From contig NZ_JAFBCZ010000008.1 of NCBI RefSeq assembly GCF_016907925.1, forward strand, positions 140,506 through 204,505: 64,000 bases of DNA. Reading direction: 5' to 3'. Shown here one piece after another: positions 63,790-64,000 of the stretch; the first letter of the stretch is position 1, and every line of letters begins with the position of its first letter. The notes beneath the pieces were generated by a model. It made no database searches. It was not told where the DNA came from and saw nothing but the letters and a program-made list of their open reading frames with translations. Source of the DNA: Herpetosiphon giganteus (GTDB lineage Bacteria; Chloroflexota; Chloroflexia; Chloroflexales; Herpetosiphonaceae). Position numbers and translations under genes: made by a program.

Positions 63790-64000
63790 CGGCAACCGAT
63801 GATCGCTTGGCTTTCTGCGGGTGTCTGCTCTACCGTTCACACGGCCTCCACAGCACCCCAGTTGTCCGCCTCGTCTCGACGGTGCCTCTCACATATTTCT
63901 ATGCCTGGATGACTGATCTTGTGGCCGGTTTCCCACTTAGATGCTGTCAGCGGTTCTCCGTCCCAGACGTAGCTACCGAGCCTTGCGGGTCGTCCCACAA
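63790..64000 (-). rRNA. rrl: 23S ribosomal RNA, 3' end (cut by window edge)
   Basis: The minus strand contains ACGTCTGGGACGGAGAACCG and CATCTAAGTGGGAAACC, the conserved 3' part of 23S rRNA. The exact 3' end is uncertain by about 20 bases. The operon order on the minus strand is 23S then 5S. Confidence 0.92.

Overview
The window looks like chromosomal DNA of a filamentous Chloroflexota bacterium, most like Herpetosiphon. This is inference from protein style and content: very large multi-GAF histidine kinases, ricin-type lectin proteins, secreted proteins ending in a PLVM-type tail, a WXG100-type secretion substrate, and many short-period intergenic repeats. It is ordinary chromosome with no phage, integrase or transposase seen. 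One rRNA operon (23S 3' end and 5S) enters from the right edge on the minus strand.

Layout. 0-2.5 kb: 3' end of purF, then a minus-strand ECF sigma/anti-sigma pair. 2.5-4.5 kb: a secreted ricin-lectin protein. 4.8-6.55 kb: chorismate mutase (aroH) and DAHP synthase (aroF), preceded by a complete Phe/Tyr attenuator. 6.9-9.0 kb: an arginine-decarboxylase-like gene behind a long structured leader. 9.0-10.6 kb: a histidine kinase and a DUF2721 protein. 10.8-13.5 kb: a three-gene cassette of WXG100-lipase, lipoprotein and a possibly EspG-like protein. 13.9-18.5 kb: pentapeptide-repeat protein and an operon of ArsB-like permease, small protein, esterase and a frameshifted glycosyltransferase. 18.9-33.9 kb: a six-gene signalling operon (V4R-like protein, left-handed beta-helix protein, REC-GGDEF-like regulator, a 3482-residue kinase with about 17 GAF units, a response regulator and an alpha/beta hydrolase whose nucleophile is glycine), with a strong promoter inside a 9-bp inverted repeat. 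33.9-39.1 kb: uvrA, a cytochrome P450, an LPDTG-tailed surface protein and a small unknown. 39.6-45.6 kb: enoyl-CoA hydratase, hybrid kinase, response regulator and acyl-CoA ligase in one operon. 45.8-49.2 kb: carA and a second ECF sigma/anti-sigma pair. 49.2-55.4 kb: a secreted zinc amidase with PA14-like domain and a REC-GAF-PAS-kinase-REC protein. 55.5-63.2 kb: holA, WYL regulator, DUF1499 protein, MshC/CysS-like ligase, miaA, RDD protein, SpoIIM-like protein and LysM lipoprotein. 63.2-63.4 kb: a tiny independent transcription unit. 63.5-64 kb: 5S and 23S rRNA.

How it works together. Signal transduction dominates: four histidine kinases, three separate response-regulator genes and two ECF sigma systems. 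Much of it is wired by ATGA or GTGA stop/start overlaps, so gene products are probably made in fixed ratios. Two regulatory RNA regions stand out because the expected parts are all visible: the aroH-aroF attenuator (promoter, leader peptide rich in Phe and Tyr, antiterminator, terminator) and the small unit at 63.24-63.42 kb (promoter, very strong Shine-Dalgarno, 14-codon ORF, competing hairpins, terminator). The intergenic regions carry several families of 7-, 9- and 14-base periodic repeats and one 84-bp repeat present twice in opposite orientation.
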